A stretch of 64,000 nt of DNA from Schlesneria paludicola DSM 18645 (GCF_000255655.1 NZ_JH636435.1:1378136-1442135); one strand, 5' to 3'; shown: positions 17,520 through 26,638, counted from the first letter of the stretch. Notes: a model not told the origin generated them from the letters alone. Translations and numbers: made by a program.

Positions 17520-20174
17520 TCATGGAATCTCGGCGAGCATTTTCATGAGCAATTGCGGGTCGACGGGTTTCACGATGTGATGATTAAATCCAGCAGCCCG
17601 CGTCCGGTTCCGGTCCTCATCCGCGCCCCACCCCGTGAGTGCGATAATGATCACATCCTTGCCACCCGGCAACGCGCGTATCCGTGCACAGGCTTCATAC
17701 CCATTGAGCTTAGGCAGTCCGATGTCCAGCAAAATCACATTGGGCTGAAACTCCTCGGCCGCCACAACGGCTTCGGCGCCGTCGTAGGCCGTCCGAATCT
17801 GATTCCCCAAAAACGTCAACATCATCGAGAGACTATCCGCCCCGTCGCGATTGTCGTCAACAACCAGAATCCGCAACGTCGTTGAAGTGATGGAACCGTT
17901 GTCCGCGGTGGGCACCTCGATATCCGGCTTCTTCGTCAGCAACGGCAATGTCACCGAAAATTGGCTTCCCTTGCCCGTCCCTTCGCTCCGCGCCTCAACG
18001 TGCCCGCCGTGCATTTCGACCAGTCGCTTCACCAATGACAATCCGATCCCCAACCCACCCTGGGCTTTTGTCAGCGAGTGCTCAATTTGCGAGAACAAAT
18101 CAAACACGATCGGCAAGTGATCCGGCGCAATCCCGATTCCTTCGTCTTGAACGGTGACGACGACATCTCGTTCGCGCAGTGTCGTCGTGATCCAGATCCG
18201 GCTGCCACAATTGCTGTATTTGGCCGAATTGTTCACAAGGTTCATAAACACCTGAGCCAACCGGGTCAAATCGGCTTGCACGATCACCGGCTGTGAAGAC
18301 AACTCCACAATCAACTGATGCCCCATCTCGTCGATCAAACCTTTACTCGTTTCGATCGCGCTATGAATGACCGTCGCAAGATCGAGTGGTTCCGTCCGCA
18401 GTTCGAGTTTCCCCTGGCTGATGCGACTGACGTCCATCAGATCATCGACAAGCCGCACTAGTTGCGTGAGCTGCCGCTCCATCATCCGCCGAGCCTGTTC
18501 AACAGACCCGGGGTCACGCCCCGCCAGACGCATCACTTCGAGACCGCTGCGAATGGGAGCCAAAGGATTGCGCAGCTCATGGGCCAGTGTCGCCAAAAAC
18601 TCATCTTTGCGGTGATCTGCCTCTGACAAATCCGCAGCGAGCTGCCGCAAATCGTTCTCCATTCTTTTGCGTTCTGTGATATCTGCAACGGTTCCATCGA
18701 AGCTGACCAATTGCCGTACGGTTCCGCGTTGGCTGTAGTTTGCCCGTCCTTTGGCAAAGACCCAGCGAAGTTCGCCATTCGGAAGGATGACCCGGTAGTC
18801 CACTTCGTAAGGGAGCGGATTCACGGCACGGGTGGCAGCATCAACCGCCTGCTGAACTCGGGGTCGATCCTCTTCGTGAATCAAAGCGACCGCCGCCTCG
18901 TAGGGAAGATGACCGTCCTTGACCCCGAAGATGGCTCGAAAACGCTCATCAGTCGAAAGTGACATCGTCGCCGGGTCAAGATGCCAGGCACCCAGTTCCG
19001 CAGAGTCCAACGCTTGCCTTCGACGTTCTTCACTCGCTCGAAGTCGCTCTTCGGCCATTCTCTGCTGCGTAATATCTACCACAACACCCGGCAGCCGAAC
19101 CGCCTTCCCCGTCGCATCGCGCTCAATTCGCCCTCGGGCAATCACCCAACGAATCGATTGGTTGGAATCGATGACACGATATTCCGATTCGAAATTCGTT
19201 CCGCTTTCGATCGCACGACCAATGGATTCTGCAACACGCGGATGATCGTCGGGATGGATCACTCGCGTAAATGCTTCGAGAGGTCCGCCAGAAGCGTCCT
19301 GCGATGACACACCAAACATTCGAGCCAGATTTTGGTCGGCGCGAACGGCGTTCTGAGAGATGTCAAACTCCCAGGTTCCGATCTCTCCGGCAACCAGTGT
19401 CGACTCCAATCGAGACAGTGCGTCCTCCAATTGTTTTTGCTGCTGTTTCCGTTCGGTGACATCGCGAAACACGAGCACACAACCGACGATCTCGCCATTT
19501 TTGTTGAAGATCGGCGCGGCACTATCATCAATCGGATGCTCAACTCCGTCTTTCGCGATCAGAACCGTATGATTCGCCAGTCCGACAATGACACCAAGTT
19601 TCAGCGCTTTAAAAGCAGGATTGTGAACGGCCTGTCGGCTCGCTTCGTTGACGATTTGAAACACGGTTTGCAACGGTTGTCCCGATGCCTCGGAACTGGC
19701 CCATCCCGTCAACGTCTCGGCTACGCTATTCAAATAGCTGACGTTGCCAAGCCCATCCGTCGTGATCACTGCGTCACCAATACTGGCGAATGTGATCCGA
19801 AGCATTTCCGCGCGTTGCTCAGCTAGATCCCTGGCGTCTTGCGTGCTTCGTTGAGCCCTCCGGGCGTTCTCTCCAAACGTCGCGATGGCACCACAAATGA
19901 GCAGATACATTCCAAACCGACTGAACGCCGGAACGGAGATCTCAAACAGGGAAAGCGGCAAAGGCACGAAGAAGACTGCGGCCGCGACAAAGCCGAGAGC
20001 GATCGCCAGGACAGTTTCCCAGAATCCTTGCCACCAGGCGACAAACACAACCGCGATGATGAATGTCGAAAAAGGGGCTTCACTGCCCAGGAGCGGATTC
20101 AGCACCCAACGGACGACCGTGGCGATCACCACTGCGAGAACCGTCACACCGTACGTTTTCACCAACGTTTTCAA
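17520..20174 (-). CDS. Hybrid histidine kinase with DUF4118-like sensor, three PAS and a receiver
   Basis: 884 residues. An N-terminal bundle of about three to four membrane segments (1-105, VVRWVLNPLLG and FIIAVVFVAWWQGF) resembles the DUF4118 domain of KdpD. PAS domains follow at about 120-245, 250-375 and 380-510. The HisKA box has His in LATLAHELRNPLAP (about 530). HATPase boxes are N (NLVNNSAKY), G1 (DEGIGIAP) and G2 (GGLGIGLSLVKRL). The C-terminal REC domain (768-884) has RILVVDDN, LLDIGLPKLNG, LTGWG and VKP. The kinase should autophosphorylate and pass phosphate internally to its REC domain, then through an Hpt or to a partner regulator encoded elsewhere. The ligand is unknown. Confidence 0.93.
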   Translation of the reverse strand: MKTLVKTYGVTVLAVVIATVVRWVLNPLLGSEAPFSTFIIAVVFVAWWQGFWETVLAIALGFVAAAVFFVPLPLSLFEISVPAFSRFGMYLLICGAIATFGENARRAQRSTQDARDLAEQRAEMLRITFASIGDAVITTDGLGNVSYLNSVAETLTGWASSEASGQPLQTVFQIVNEASRQAVHNPAFKALKLGVIVGLANHTVLIAKDGVEHPIDDSAAPIFNKNGEIVGCVLVFRDVTERKQQQKQLEDALSRLESTLVAGEIGTWEFDISQNAVRADQNLARMFGVSSQDASGGPLEAFTRVIHPDDHPRVAESIGRAIESGTNFESEYRVIDSNQSIRWVIARGRIERDATGKAVRLPGVVVDITQQRMAEERLRASEERRRQALDSAELGAWHLDPATMSLSTDERFRAIFGVKDGHLPYEAAVALIHEEDRPRVQQAVDAATRAVNPLPYEVDYRVILPNGELRWVFAKGRANYSQRGTVRQLVSFDGTVADITERKRMENDLRQLAADLSEADHRKDEFLATLAHELRNPLAPIRSGLEVMRLAGRDPGSVEQARRMMERQLTQLVRLVDDLMDVSRISQGKLELRTEPLDLATVIHSAIETSKGLIDEMGHQLIVELSSQPVIVQADLTRLAQVFMNLVNNSAKYSNCGSRIWITTTLRERDVVVTVQDEGIGIAPDHLPIVFDLFSQIEHSLTKAQGGLGIGLSLVKRLVEMHGGHVEARSEGTGKGSQFSVTLPLLTKKPDIEVPTADNGSITSTTLRILVVDDNRDGADSLSMMLTFLGNQIRTAYDGAEAVVAAEEFQPNVILLDIGLPKLNGYEACARIRALPGGKDVIIIALTGWGADEDRNRTRAAGFNHHIVKPVDPQLLMKMLAEIP

Positions 20175-20611
20175 ACCGCCTCCGCCTCAGGTCCCAACTC
20201 GATCACAGCCCCGTCAGCTGGCGATCATCGAGCGGGTTCAATATTTTCAATGAACGTGATTAAAAGACCGGTCAAGCATACCCAAAACCACTTGCGATGG
20301 TTGCCCGGATTCAAAATTCAGCTCACGTGTCGATTCCCTATTCAGGAGCAATCCACGAAGACACCGTTCAGCCATGCAGAGGTTAACAGCGATTGGAAAT
20401 CACGGAGACCCTCTTCCGGTAATTTGAAGCCAACATGCCATCGTGATGCCCCAGATGAGTTTGCAAACGGATTACAATCGGCGGTCAAACCATGACCAGC
20501 AGTTCTCGCAGGATTGACGAAATCTTTCCTGCGTCCATGTTGGATTGACAGTCAATCTCGGCAACGGATACCTCTCCGCTCAGGATTGTCACAGTGTGGT
20601 CGGTGACCTTT
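20175..20611. other. Intergenic region, nothing recognised
   Basis: 437 bp upstream of the hybrid kinase, presumably containing its promoter. No repeat of the R1-R4 families and no reading frame of convincing quality is seen. Confidence 0.35.
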
Positions 20612-20755
20612 TTAGACTTGAGGCGTCGGCGCTTCGGTGATCGTCCAAAACAGTGATCCATTCGCGGTCAGCACAATGACACCATCGTCACCAATCGCTT
20701 TGAGCTCACCCTTCTCGATTGCGGCAAGTATTTGGTCAGCGTCAATATTCCGCAT
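20612..20755 (-). CDS. Small hypothetical protein (47 residues)
   Basis: ATG at 20755 has AGGA at ideal spacing (CAGGAACAAAAG before the start). The sequence is well-behaved: NIDADQILAAIEKGELKAIG, followed by DDGVIVLTANGSLFWTITEA. A longer frame to 20890 is open, but its added part is Cys/Arg/Ser-rich and looks non-coding. The motif resembles a helix followed by a beta-hairpin. No family recognised; no membrane segment. The gaps on both sides contain no partner gene. Confidence 0.5.
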   Translation of the reverse strand: MRNIDADQILAAIEKGELKAIGDDGVIVLTANGSLFWTITEAPTPQV

Positions 20756-21034
20756 CTTTTGTTCCTGCCCCATTGCATCAAAGTGCCTCGAAACACTATC
20801 AGAACGGGTTCCGATGAACAGGAGACAACTCCGCGACATCGGCAATACCAGAGTGTCTACCCCGTGGTTTCGAAACAACCACTCCATCAAACATCGTTCT
20901 ACGCGGACTGAGGCAACATTGCGCCGACAAGCGCGTGCGACGCGATACGAATCGAAGTACTCGGAGCAGGGGCACTACCCCAAACTTACCCAATAAACAT
21001 CCGCCTCACTTTTCGAGACACCGCCGAGGAACCA

Positions 21035-21583
21035 ATGCGACCGGACTATGAAATCGTGCTCAACGAATTGGACCTGCTCTCGATCCTTCAAGAGTATCGG
21101 CCCATCGTGATTGGAACGCCGCCTCTCGGGCTCGAAGTTCCCTCCAGTGACATTGATGTCGCCTGCAGCGCGTCCGATCTGTCGCAATTCCGCCAGTTCG
21201 CGACCCAGCAATTCGGCACCAGACCGCAATTTCAATGTCGCACCATCGAGGCACGCGGCGAACCCTCGGTGGTCGCCTCTTTTGACTCGCACGGGTGGCA
21301 GATAGAGTTGTTTTGCCAATCAACCCCCGTCGAATCACAATGGGGAGTCCGACATTTTCTGATCGAGCAGCGCCTGCTGAAACTCGAACCACGCCTGAGG
21401 CCATTGATCCTGCAGCGAAAACAATCCGGCATGAAAACCGAACCCGCATTCGCACAGGTCCTGAGCCTGCCTGGCGACCCCTATGAATCCCTGCTGACGC
21501 TCGAGACAGCCACCGATCCCGACCTCGCAGCCTTGGCCGCCGCATCGCTCCACAACCACCGCATCATCTCGACCGAGTCATAA
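21035..21583 (+). CDS. DUF4269 domain protein
   Basis: 182 residues, a single-domain protein of the DUF4269 family, which has a nucleotidyltransferase-like fold. PLGLEVPSSDIDVACSASDL carries the D-x-D pair of that fold and a later strand HGWQIELFCQ the third acidic position. Family members are typically about 170-190 residues, so this is full length. A substrate is not known. GAGGAA precedes the ATG. A decayed duplicate of its 3' part occurs at 25500-25632. Confidence 0.85.
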   Translation: MRPDYEIVLNELDLLSILQEYRPIVIGTPPLGLEVPSSDIDVACSASDLSQFRQFATQQFGTRPQFQCRTIEARGEPSVVASFDSHGWQIELFCQSTPVESQWGVRHFLIEQRLLKLEPRLRPLILQRKQSGMKTEPAFAQVLSLPGDPYESLLTLETATDPDLAALAAASLHNHRIISTES

Positions 21584-21773
21584 TCCGACTTCGATCATCG
21601 ACGTTATCCGCGCCACGCGTGTCGTTCGGCAAGTGAGATTCGTCACCTTGCCGCCAGTGAGAACGCACGAAAATGCCGCTCGGCCTATTCAGAGACTCCT
21701 GAATAGCCTAAAAGGTGTCAGGAACCTTTTAGGGAAAACATTCGCAGGTGAGTCGCCACAAATCCACTTTGTA

Positions 21774-21869
21774 GCCTGCTGAAGTAACGGGAATTGGCTC
21801 CGACCAGATTAACGAACGCCATAATATCGTGACTGCCAAGGTGTCTGTCGCCTTCACATCAACAGGCTG
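21774..21869. repeat. R1 dispersed repeat, copy 4
   Basis: Left end AGCCTGCTGAAGTAACGG, right end ATCAACAGGCT as inverted partner. Internal TTGGCTCCGACCAG and GCCATAATATCGTG blocks match other R1 copies. It fills part of the 343 bp gap between DUF4269 and the membrane protein at 21927-22802; nothing else is seen there. Confidence 0.75.
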
Positions 21870-21926
21870 CTGACATGTTTTCGATTCTGATGCCTTTCTC
21901 ATAACCGGTCTCATCTTACAGATCGA

Positions 21927-22802
21927 TCAGGAGGAGGTTGCGGAGTTGATTGGCGGAATTGCGGGACTTGCTCTGAGTTTTGGGGCCGAGACCAGCAAGT
22001 AGGCGCTCAGCAAAATCAGAGGAATCGCGACGATCCAGTAGGGGACCGTCAGCGATATGGTTTCAGACAACGGTTTGATCACTCCATCGCCGTCTGTCAT
22101 GTCCATCCGCGACAGCATGTAATGCACGCCGCAAAACTTCCATTCGCTCACAATCGGCATGCCACTCAGAAAGTGACTCTGATCCACCGTGCGGCTTGTG
22201 ATCCAGCGAAACGGAGAGGTCGAAGGCAACGTGGTCAACACCAGCGTCGTGTTTCCCGACGGAACGGGCTGGACCTGGAAGTTGCTGACGACACAGTCCG
22301 TGAATCCAGCAGGCTCGGCCGACGAGACCGGCTCCGAGTCCTCGGCCGGTTCCTCAGATTCGATATTGTCATCCGTCGGACTGACCGTGCTCGGCTCGGT
22401 CGTGGCGGCAATCGTGGGGCTACCAGCGACAAACACGGCGGCGTTGACCGGCGGCATTTGGATCGTCGACGCATCCACTGCCAGAATGACGCCCGTCATG
22501 GTCGGTGTGGCCGCATTCGGAATCGCAGACACGGGACCCGTCGCAGGCTGAATCGAAACGGTGTTGAAAATCATCGGCGCCGCCAGATTCAACATATTCG
22601 CGTTGATCGTGGCCGATGTCGTCGAACGGCGCGTCATGAACGTCCCCAGGTTGGAATCGAGCGAATAAAATCCGTTCGTGATTCGATACCCGAGATGATC
22701 AAACACGGTCAGGCTTCGCACCCAGCCGCCCAAAGCCGCAAACGCCATCACGAGCGTGACAATTCCACACCGACGCCGCCATCCCTGAAACAGGCCCTGC
22801 AT
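21927..22802 (-). CDS. Two-TM hypothetical protein, paralogue A of a local family
   Basis: 291 residues. Residues 12-32 (GIVTLVMAFAALGGWVRSL) form an N-terminal membrane anchor, and a second membrane segment lies near the C-terminus (VPYWIVAIPLILLSAYLLV). Between them is an extracytoplasmic domain with a long Thr/Ala/Pro-rich insert (about residues 85-170). The same plan, with GWVxS after the first segment and YW(I/L)xxxPL before the second, recurs in the genes at 44089-44577 and 44732-45379. The function is unknown. The insert looks low-complexity and may have expanded. It is bordered by R1 repeats on both sides. Confidence 0.75.
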   Translation of the reverse strand: MQGLFQGWRRRCGIVTLVMAFAALGGWVRSLTVFDHLGYRITNGFYSLDSNLGTFMTRRSTTSATINANMLNLAAPMIFNTVSIQPATGPVSAIPNAATPTMTGVILAVDASTIQMPPVNAAVFVAGSPTIAATTEPSTVSPTDDNIESEEPAEDSEPVSSAEPAGFTDCVVSNFQVQPVPSGNTTLVLTTLPSTSPFRWITSRTVDQSHFLSGMPIVSEWKFCGVHYMLSRMDMTDGDGVIKPLSETISLTVPYWIVAIPLILLSAYLLVSAPKLRASPAIPPINSATSS

Positions 22803-22818
22803 TCCAGATTCTCCTTAA

Positions 22819-22916
22819 CAGTCTGTTGAAGTAACGGGGACTGGCTCCCGCCAGCTTAAAAAACGCCATGACGTCGTCAACGCCAAGGTGCCTGTCCCCC
22901 TGACTGCAACAGGCTG
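22819..22916. repeat. R1 dispersed repeat, copy 5
   Basis: The clearest R1 copy: CAGTCTGTTGAAGTAACG at the left, CAACAGGCTG at the right, with GGGGACTGGCTCCC and its inverted counterpart CTGTCCCCC inside. It starts 16 bp upstream of the 21927-22802 gene's start codon. Confidence 0.8.
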
Positions 22917-23017
22917 TCAAACCCCGTCCTGGTGTGCTCCCTCGCAGATCGCACCTGAGCGAAGAAGGTAACATACCGAAGCCGAGATTGAGCGTCTATG
23001 TCTCATCTCAGATCGAG

Positions 23018-23115
23018 CAGCCTGTTGAAGTCACGGGGACTGGCCCCCATCAGACTGAAAAACGCCATGACACCGTAAAGACCAAGGCGGCTGTCACCCT
23101 GACTTCAAGAGGCTG
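23018..23115. repeat. R1 dispersed repeat, copy 6
   Basis: CAGCCTGTTGAAGTCACG at the left pairs with GACTTCAAGAGGCTG at the right. It lies 100 bp from copy 5 in the same orientation. Confidence 0.78.
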
Positions 23116-23706
23116 CTAAGTCAGGACCAGTGGAATTCCCAAGTTGAATTCCGGTAGAGACCACGTTTCAGTCCGTGCATCACGTGGCAACATCGGGAAT
23201 AGCGGATTCCACGGCCAATTGGGAAGGCTGCCCCCACATTACTGACTTTGCATCTCGGCCCGATTGAATCGATTTCAACGAGTCATGGTCGCATCACCGA
23301 GACACGTCGCGTGGTTCAATATTCGGTCAGGAATCATGTTCGAGCCGAATCTCGATCGCGATCAGAAGGTATGGAGAAGGAGGGTATGGATGACGTATTC
23401 CCAATCATCGTTAACAGTATCACGGAAGCGGTGGATGGCCGACCGAACTGGATTGCCTGTTGGACGTTTGACGACCACTCTTTTCGACGTCAAGCACCCT
23501 GCTGAAGTCACAGGAACTGACTCAGCCCTAATGAAAACACGCCAAGAAATCCCGGCGGTCAAGGTGCCTGCCCTCCTGGCTTCAATAGGCTGCTTGATCA
23601 ATCCATCCGTAGGTTTCGGCAACACAGACTTCGCCACACAAATGAGGGCATCGGGAACACGTTTTGCGTTTCGCATTTCACGACAACACCCGTCAGTGAC
23701 ACCCTT
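23116..23706. other. Intergenic region with a further R1 copy
   Basis: Part of a roughly 900 bp gene-free stretch (22803-23706) that contains three R1 elements and little else. A complement reading frame at 23362-23952 is open because it crosses an R1 element and the antisense of the small gene at 23707, and I do not consider it a gene. Confidence 0.4.
23498..23592. repeat. R1 dispersed repeat, copy 7
   Basis: CCCTGCTGAAGTCACAGG at the left, GGCTTCAATAGGCTG at the right, with a more diverged interior (ACGCCAAGAAATC). Confidence 0.65.
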
Positions 23707-23985
23707 GTGAAACCACTTTGCGGAATTGACATCATCCGAAAACTCATCAAAGTCATCGTCGAGAAAATGGGCGGCTATTGGTTTGCATCCTTCGAAGACC
23801 AACCGCAAATTTCTTTTGGTGGAAAGACACCCGAGCTCGGAATTGAAAAGCTGCTCAGCCATTTCGGAAATGACCGATTCGGCGACGAATTGGCCACTGT
23901 CGCTGGCAGCACCGAGCAAGGGTATTTGGAAGTGATGATTCGCCTGCGTCACCGCCGCCTGATTCCCGTTCCATCGATGAATTAG
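23707..23985 (+). CDS. Possible small hypothetical protein
   Basis: 92 residues from a GTG. The middle part reads as plausible protein (GGYWFASFEDQPQISFGGKT, then IEKLLSHFGNDRF). The Arg/His-rich end is less so. There is no ribosome binding site of note and no family recognised. It may be a decayed or very small gene; an internal ATG near residue 21 would give about 72 residues. Confidence 0.4.
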   Translation: MKPLCGIDIIRKLIKVIVEKMGGYWFASFEDQPQISFGGKTPELGIEKLLSHFGNDRFGDELATVAGSTEQGYLEVMIRLRHRRLIPVPSMN

Positions 23986-24335
23986 CCTGCGAACCAGGTT
24001 CTCGTTATTCCGTCTTGAGAATTCCTCGTTCGTTTTTCCTCGTTACCAAGCTCCCGCTTGGTGACGCCTCCTGCGAACCCGCGACCTCGAATCGCCAAAC
24101 GGTGGACGCCACACGCAGTCGAGTGATCCACCACCGCTTCCATCTTCGCAGTGAAGCAAGAAAACTTCTGAGCACTCAAAACTGACGCCAAGCCCTGACG
24201 TCTTGGACTGCCTTGATGTTCGGACTTGAGTGTGTCAGATAACGTGATGACGTGCATAATCTAACGCAACGAGAGTTTGCTCAAGTGCTTGTTCGCTTGC
24301 AGCCTGAGCGATATCGTGCATGGAGTGCTTACGCT

Positions 24336-24372
24336 CATCCTGCTGCGTCACATCCTGCTGCGTCACATCCTG
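24336..24372. repeat. Short tandem repeat
   Basis: Two and a half copies of a 15-base unit, CATCCTGCTGCGTCA, directly upstream of the membrane protein start at 24384. It may affect the ribosome binding region of that gene or simply reflect slippage. Confidence 0.7.
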
Positions 24373-24383
24373 ATTGAACTCTC

Positions 24384-24884
24384 ATGTTGAACGACAACGA
24401 GTCTGATGATCTATTGCAGATCTATCGCGAAAGGTACCTCACCATCAGGCGCGACTTTCGGTTATATCCCGACAAGGTCATTGTCACTGGCACGGTTCAA
24501 CGAAATGAGATCAAAGCAACGGTGCCGCTCGTGAGCCTTCAACCCGTCTATGGCTACATCACTTTTCGTAGCCGCCTTTTCATCCTGTATGTGATAGCGT
24601 CTTTTGTATTTGGTTGCGCGGCGGTTCTCGTCGGCTTCGTCACCGAGGGACTTCCGACGGAAACTTTAGTCTTTTGGACGCGGCCTTTTGCCGTCATTTC
24701 CTCGTGTTGGTTTTTTGTTCTCGCGGCTCGTCGGATCCGACGCCAAATGATCTATCGATTTTCGAATGAAGGATCGATCATCGTACTGGATTTCTTTGCA
24801 AGTGGTCCTGATAAGGCCGGCGCCCAGGCCTTCGCAGATTTGATCGCCAACCAAATACGCAAATGCCGTCATTCTGATGTCTGA
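24384..24884 (+). CDS. Hypothetical two-TM membrane protein
   Basis: 166 residues with a beta-rich N-terminal part (YPDKVIVTGTVQRNEIKATV) and then two adjacent membrane segments (about residues 70-95, ILYVIASFVFGCAAVLVGF, and 105-125, PFAVISSCWFFVLAA). A cytoplasmic C-terminal tail follows (YRFSNEGSIIVLDFFASGPD). This arrangement resembles bacterial PH-like membrane proteins in which a short strand-rich domain flanks a membrane hairpin, but no family is certain. No neighbour within 300 bp on the same strand. Confidence 0.7.
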   Translation: MLNDNESDDLLQIYRERYLTIRRDFRLYPDKVIVTGTVQRNEIKATVPLVSLQPVYGYITFRSRLFILYVIASFVFGCAAVLVGFVTEGLPTETLVFWTRPFAVISSCWFFVLAARRIRRQMIYRFSNEGSIIVLDFFASGPDKAGAQAFADLIANQIRKCRHSDV

Positions 24885-25172
24885 ACTGGCTTTCGCTGCG
24901 GCATCGCGCCCTCGTCAGTACTGTGTGCTCATTCTTTACGAAGTCCAAGGAACTGGTGGAATTGCCGAGAATATTTTCGAACTTGTGCGGACATGTTCGC
25001 TGGACATTTTCCGTCACAACGCGAGTGTGATGACTTCGATCAATTGTATTTTTCGTGCGCGCGATAGTCTTTCGACGACCGCTTTGTACTCAGGTTGTTC
25101 AAAACTCCAATGACGCCACGAGAGTCGGCAAGCCCCAAGGGCGATTCGTCCCCGGCATCTGGACCAGAATCG

Positions 25173-25212
25173 CGATGTCACCCATTTGTGTCCCCACAAA
25201 TGGGTGACATCG
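25173..25212. repeat. Perfect 18 bp inverted repeat
   Basis: CGATGTCACCCATTTGTG at 25173-25190 is exactly complementary to 25195-25212, with a 4-base loop TCCC. No T-run follows, so it is not a standard terminator. Confidence 0.85.
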
Positions 25213-25240
25213 GAATGGCTTTAACGTTTGACATCCCGAA

Positions 25241-25457
25241 AAGGTGATCCAACCGGGGCAGTTCCTGCGGGCCAAAGGCCCAGCCATTCCACCAGCCCGG
25301 CCCAAAGGAAGCCGCAGGACTCTGACGGGCTGAGTCCAGTTCGCTCCTCGTTACCAAGCTCCGCTTGGTAACGCCTCATACGATCTCATTTTCCGACCAG
25401 CCGGAAAGGGGCTCGGGAGCCTCAGAGGCGTTACCAAGCGGAGCTTGGTAACGAGGA
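25241..25457. repeat. Composite R4 repeat block, left of CRISPR-Cas
   Basis: 25241-25342 (starting AAGGTGATCCAACC and ending GGGCTGAGTCCAGTTC) and 25343-25457, which is bounded by two inverted R4 palindromes (GTTACCAAGC paired with GCTTGGTAAC). Both parts recur, nearly identical and in the same orientation, at 40494-40595 and 40714-40830 on the other side of the CRISPR-Cas locus. Confidence 0.8.
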
Positions 25458-25499
25458 AACGCGGAACAACGAGAGGGGAGCAAGAACTTGGAAACGATG

Positions 25500-25632
25500 G
25501 AAACAATCCGGCATGAAAACCGAGCCCGCCTTCGCACAGGCTCTGGGTCTGCAAAGCGACCCCTACGAATCCCTGCTGACGCTCGAGACGGCCACCGTCC
25601 CGACCTCGCAGCCTTAGCCACAGAATCGCTCG
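25500..25632 (+). pseudogene. Fragment of a DUF4269 gene
   Basis: The stretch AAACAATCCGGCATGAAAAC and what follows matches the 3' part of the intact DUF4269 gene (21417-21545) at most positions, including TCCCTGCTGACGCTCGAGAC. One base is missing in GCCACCGTCCCGACC, and an in-frame stop follows, so it is not functional. It directly follows the left R4 block. Confidence 0.85.
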
Positions 25633-26004
25633 CCTGCTTTGGCGGAAACGCTCCACCAAAGTGATGGTGAAGGAAATCGCATCGCGAACTTGCAATGCCC
25701 TTCTCGTAAGCGAACGGCTGTGGATCATCTGGCACTACCGCGGAGTCGTTATCGCGACGAAGCGCGCACCTAACTGCTTGACCTGGTTCGAAGCGGTTTC
25801 ACAGGATCTCGGCCGACGACTTCTCGACCCGTTGGCGGCCACTCACTTCTAAAGGTCGGCGCAAACGGCGTTCGACAAAATTGACTCGATACTGGGGTGG
25901 GGAGCGGCATTACCTCAACTCGACAAATCCTCGCGAAGCTTCTTCCAGACACTCCCGGGTCGCCCCGATGACAGTGACAAGAGGGAACTTATGGACCGCA
26001 CAAT

Positions 26005-26110
26005 ACTCTCAATGGGGCCACAGCTCTCGCTGCGGAAATATAGTACGTACGGAACTTACGCAGTCAAAAATCTAGCTTCAATGGAGCCGCGCAACGTCTA
26101 CGCGGACAGC
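26005..26110 (-). CRISPR. Two degenerate CRISPR repeats, relic array
   Basis: At 26075-26110 the plus strand reads GCTTCAATGGAGCCGCGC, an exact 18-base match to the reverse complement of the active repeat's 3' half, then a changed loop and CGCGGA as in the repeat's 5' half. 69 bases earlier, TCAATGGGGCCAC and then CGCTGCGGA form a more decayed copy. The interval between them (about 34 bases) is close to the 35-38 base spacers of the main array. The orientation is opposite to the main array. Confidence 0.7.
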
Positions 26111-26364
26111 AGCCTATCAGCATGTTCTAGATATTTGAATTAATTAGTTCGGAAACAAATAAATTAAACGCACCATTTACGTTGCATTTTTATGCACAAA
26201 TAATTAAAATCGAGCGGCGTCCTGACTACTTGGCAGTTACCCCAGGACGCCGCGTGTCGCTTGTGAGGCAAATCCGAGCCGGAACTCGTCGCCCCCCGAC
26301 GTTCTTGATCCTCGCATTTGCACTCCCTTCAGTCAATTCTGAGTTGGGGCGGGAGCCAAAGAGA

Positions 26365-26638
26365 ATGGCAAGAGTTAAAGACAGTCCGATTGATGGAGCA
26401 GTTCGCCAGATCTATCATCAGATTAACAAGTCAGTTGACGAAATTCTGATCCATCCAGCGGATGGCAACGAATTTCGCGAAGGCTGTACTTCAGCGACTC
26501 AGTGCTGGCTGCCACGCGTTTTCAATTGAAGACGTGCTCCGCCGATTGATCCTTTTGCGCAAACGCGGAAACAAGAAAGGTGGACTCGACCTGCCTGAAG
26601 GAGAGCCCCCCATCTTGAGCAATCCGAAACCACGCTAG
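26365..26638 (+). pseudogene. Frameshifted small hypothetical gene
   Basis: Frame 1 starts at ATG 26365 (ARVKDSPIDGAVRQIYHQIN, SVDEILIHPADGNEFRE), then stops at 26527. The next frame takes over at the same place (KAVLQRLSAGCHAFSIEDVL, then RRLILLRKRGNKKGGLDLPE) and stops at 26638. Removing one G in GAAGGCTGTA joins them into one protein of about 90 residues with a basic LRKRGxxxGGL end, a pattern I recall from small planctomycete hypothetical proteins (not verifiable here). The second part could alternatively be expressed alone from ATG 26462 (58 residues). Confidence 0.6.

Larger units (their letters stand above)
24885..26364. other. Repeat-rich intergenic region upstream of the CRISPR locus
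   Basis: About 1.5 kb without an intact gene. It contains a perfect long hairpin, a composite R4 repeat block, a decayed DUF4269 fragment, unassigned sequence from 25640 to 25990, two degenerate CRISPR repeats and an AT-rich segment near 26115-26230. The individual items are listed separately. Confidence 0.6.

Noticed and set aside
23362..23952. Open complement frame of 196 codons
   Set aside because: It crosses an R1 repeat and lies antisense to a more protein-like small plus-strand frame.
25930..25970. A possible third degenerate CRISPR repeat one further period upstream
   Set aside because: Only GCTTC at the expected place agrees with the repeat; the rest does not. Too weak to claim.
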